This document shows, one piece after another, positions 7,216 through 9,000 of a stretch of DNA of 9,000 bases. The notes beneath the pieces were generated by a model. The model was not told where the DNA came from and did not search any database. It worked only from the letters and a program-made list of their open reading frames with translations. The DNA is taken from positions 1 through 9,000 of the forward strand of contig JAHDDA010000092.1 in assembly GCA_020629595.1 (NCBI GenBank), in the 5' to 3' direction. Source of the DNA: Chitinophagales bacterium. Its GTDB lineage: Bacteria; Bacteroidota; Bacteroidia; Chitinophagales; UBA2359. Both the position numbers and the translations under genes were made by a program. Numbering within the stretch: the first letter of the stretch is position 1; every line of letters begins with the position of its first letter.

Positions 7216-8586
7216 ATGAAAGGAACTATCAATTTAAAGAAAGGATTTGACATTAACATAAAAGGAAAACCTCAAAAAAAACTATTTGATAAGTTTTCCT
7301 CTAAAACTTATGCTGTTAAACCAACAAACTTTAAAGGTATTGCACCAATTCCCAAAATGCTTGTTACTGAAGGTGATGAAGTATTAGCAGGTGATGCCAT
7401 TTTCTTCAACAAAAAAACACCAGAAATAAAATACTGTTCGCCAGTAAGCGGTGTTGTTAAAGAAGTAAAAAGAGGAGCAAAAAGATCAATCATAGAAGTA
7501 ATTATTCAAGCTGATTCTAAAAATAGTTTTAAGGAATTACCAAAAGTTAACTTAAACAATCGTGAAGAATTAGTTGCTTGGTTGGCAGAAAACGGTTGTA
7601 TTCCTTTTTTTACAAGAAGACCTTACGGAATCGTAGTTGACATAAACGAAGTACCACGTGATATATTTGTATCAGGTTTTGATACTGCTCCTTTAGCACC
7701 TGATTTAACTTATGCAACCGATTCGGCTGTTCAAGATTTACAAAATGGCTTTAAGGTATTAAACGCCCTTACTGATGGAAAATCAGTAGCAACTGGGAAA
7801 GTATATTTAGGGCTATCTTCAGACCAAAAAGGTTCTCATCTTGATTCTTTATCTGGAATTTCGATTAACCACTTTATGGGACAGCATCCAGCTGGCAATG
7901 TTGGCGTTCAAATACACCACACCGAACCCATAAACAAAGGAGATATTGTTTGGACTATAAATTTACAAGACGTAATTACACTTGGTAGAGCCGTTTTCAA
8001 TCAAAAATTTGATACTGAAAGATTTTTTAGCGTTGGAGGTCCTCAAGTTAAAAACCCTCAATACTTTAAGGCTTATGCTGGTGCAAATATTTCTGATGCT
8101 TTAGAAGGTAATTTGAATGATGAACACGTAAGAGCAATTAGTGGAAATCCATTAACAGGTGAAAAAATTGAAAAAAATGGTCACTTGAATTGGTTCGACT
8201 CGCAAGTTTCTGTTATTGAAGAAGGAGATTACCACGATATGTTTGGTTGGTTATTGCCAGGTAAAGCAGTTCCAAGTATTTCTCGTACTTTTTTCTGGAA
8301 TATGTTTGGTAAAAGCAAGAAAGAATTTGATGTAAATACCAATACTCATGGTGAACATAGAGCATTTGTAGTAACTGGAGAATACGAGAAGGTTTTACCT
8401 ATGGACATATATCCTATGCAACTAGCAAAAGCGATTTTAGCCAATGATCTTGACTCAATGGAAGGTCTGGGTATTTATGAAGTTTTAGAAGAAGATGTAG
8501 CAATTTGCGAATACGTTTGTACTTCAAAAAGTAACCTTCAAAAAATAATACGCCAAGGCTTAGATGCTATGCGTGAACAAGAATAA
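7216..8586 (+). CDS. nqrA: Na+-translocating NADH:quinone reductase subunit A
   Basis: This 456-residue protein is NqrA, the cytoplasmic peripheral subunit of the six-subunit NQR complex. The complex oxidises NADH, reduces quinone and pumps Na+ out of the cell; NqrA has been linked to quinone binding. Length is normal for the family. Recognisable blocks are GIAPIPKMLVTEGDEVLAGD (41-60) and SPVSGVVKEVKRGAKR (75-90), which form the barrel-sandwich-like N-terminal part. Others are the QHPAGNVGVQIHH block (223-235), GEHRAFVVTGEYEKVLPMDI (379-398), and the C-terminal CEYVCTSK (431-438, cysteines 431 and 435) followed by the amphipathic tail. There is no membrane helix, as expected. The ATG at 7216 follows a consensus -7 element and has no Shine-Dalgarno at useful distance; AGGT directly abuts the start codon and is too close to act. 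It heads the operon, followed by nqrB after a 100-bp repeat-containing spacer. Confidence 0.96.
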   Translation: MKGTINLKKGFDINIKGKPQKKLFDKFSSKTYAVKPTNFKGIAPIPKMLVTEGDEVLAGDAIFFNKKTPEIKYCSPVSGVVKEVKRGAKRSIIEVIIQADSKNSFKELPKVNLNNREELVAWLAENGCIPFFTRRPYGIVVDINEVPRDIFVSGFDTAPLAPDLTYATDSAVQDLQNGFKVLNALTDGKSVATGKVYLGLSSDQKGSHLDSLSGISINHFMGQHPAGNVGVQIHHTEPINKGDIVWTINLQDVITLGRAVFNQKFDTERFFSVGGPQVKNPQYFKAYAGANISDALEGNLNDEHVRAISGNPLTGEKIEKNGHLNWFDSQVSVIEEGDYHDMFGWLLPGKAVPSISRTFFWNMFGKSKKEFDVNTNTHGEHRAFVVTGEYEKVLPMDIYPMQLAKAILANDLDSMEGLGIYEVLEEDVAICEYVCTSKSNLQKIIRQGLDAMREQE

Positions 8587-8597
8587 AATTTAGAATG

Positions 8598-8677
8598 TTA
8601 GACTATGAGACAATGAGAACATTAGACAATAGGATAATATCTCAAAGTCTCAAATGCTCATAATCTAAAAATCTATA
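8598..8677. repeat. Octamer-periodic imperfect inverted repeat in the nqrA-nqrB spacer
   Basis: The 100-bp gap between nqrA and nqrB is almost filled by ten consecutive 8-base units. The first (TTAGACTA, TGAGACAA, TGAGAACA, TTAGACAA, TAGGATAA) are variants of TKAGACAA. From 8638 (TATCTCAA, AGTCTCAA, ATGCTCAT, AATCTAAA, AATCTATA) the motif switches to its reverse complement. As a result 8598-8626 and 8640-8668 form a long imperfect hairpin, matching at about 20 of 29 positions around a 13-base loop. I recall similar AGAC/GTCT-type intergenic sequences in Flavobacteriia, but their function is not known to me. It contains no open frame worth calling, no T-run and no promoter consensus. Confidence 0.7.
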
Positions 8678-8686
8678 AAAAATATA

Positions 8687-9000
8687 ATGAAAGCCTTACT
8701 AGACTTTTTAAAAAAAATTGAACCGAAAAAAGAGAATAAGTTAGCTCATACAGTTTTTGATGGCTTCCACACATTCTTATTTGCCCCTAAAGAAACTTCG
8801 CAAGCGGGCAGTGTTCATATTAGAGATGGTGTAGATTTAAAACGTACTATGGTAATGGTTGTATTAGCAATGCAACTGTGTTTACTTTTTGGTATGTGGA
8901 ACATTGGTCACCAACACTATGCAGCTTTAGGTTTAGCTGATACAATGGGACTTTTCTCTAAATTTACTTACGGATTTTTCCAAATGTTGCCAATTATCAT
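8687..9000 (+). CDS. nqrB: Na+-translocating NADH:quinone reductase subunit B (5' part)
   Basis: The frame opens at ATG 8687 and is still open at the window edge, giving the first 104 residues of NqrB. NqrB is the large integral-membrane subunit that carries covalently bound FMN (and riboflavin in the assembled enzyme) and is thought to take part in Na+ passage. The N-terminal cytoplasmic stretch shows the family pattern HTVFDGFHTFLFAPKET (21-37), then HIRDGVDLKR (44-53), immediately followed by the first membrane helix (about 54-73) with the FGMWNIGHQ end (68-76). A second hydrophobic segment starts near residue 94. The flavin-attachment threonine and the other helices lie beyond the window, so they cannot be checked. 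It follows nqrA in the usual order, and the remaining subunits (nqrC-F) are expected downstream. No ribosome-binding site is apparent; the bases before the ATG are A/T only (AAAAAATATA). Confidence 0.93.
   Translation, partial: MKALLDFLKKIEPKKENKLAHTVFDGFHTFLFAPKETSQAGSVHIRDGVDLKRTMVMVVLAMQLCLLFGMWNIGHQHYAALGLADTMGLFSKFTYGFFQMLPII

Noticed and set aside
1..9000. CRISPR arrays, tRNA or rRNA genes, insertion sequences, toxin-antitoxin pairs or phage genes.
   Set aside because: None were seen on reading both strands. There are no regularly spaced repeats of CRISPR length, no transposase motifs, and nearly all of the window is occupied by recognisable core genes.

Overview
The window is strongly AT-rich chromosomal DNA from a member of the Bacteroidota, most likely a Flavobacteriales-like marine or aquatic lineage. 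Three things point there. There is a MurF-alanine racemase fusion protein, which is characteristic of that phylum. At least two sites match the Bacteroidota-type promoter (-7 element TAnnTTTG), and Shine-Dalgarno sequences are essentially absent. A Na+-translocating NADH:quinone reductase operon begins at the right edge. The exact genus cannot be read from this sequence alone.

Layout: an REP-like 30-bp palindrome (18-47) lies just upstream of a small P-loop sulfotransferase-family gene (86-826, +). This gene runs tail-to-tail, with an 8-bp overlap, into a minus-strand pair. In transcription order that pair is a CopA-like copper/heavy-metal P1B ATPase (5336-3252) and, 6 bp further on, the murF-alr fusion (3245-819). 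A 45-bp divergent spacer separates the ATPase from a SulP-family anion transporter with a C-terminal STAS domain (5382-7085, +). A 130-bp gap with a stem-loop and a promoter leads into nqrA (7216-8586, +). A 100-bp spacer occupied by an unusual octamer-periodic inverted repeat then precedes nqrB, which runs off the window at 9000.

Functionally these are mostly core or housekeeping genes: cell-wall precursor synthesis (D-Ala supply and its ligation to the UDP-muramyl peptide in one polypeptide), metal export, anion uptake and a respiratory sodium pump. I found no defence island, CRISPR array, IS element, tRNA/rRNA or biosynthetic cluster. The most notable non-coding signals are a probably leaderless promoter for the SulP gene, the 8-bp-periodic repeat with a strand switch inside the nqr operon, and the left-edge palindrome. 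The most notable protein-level oddity is the departure of the P-type ATPase from the usual copper-site signature in its last membrane helix.
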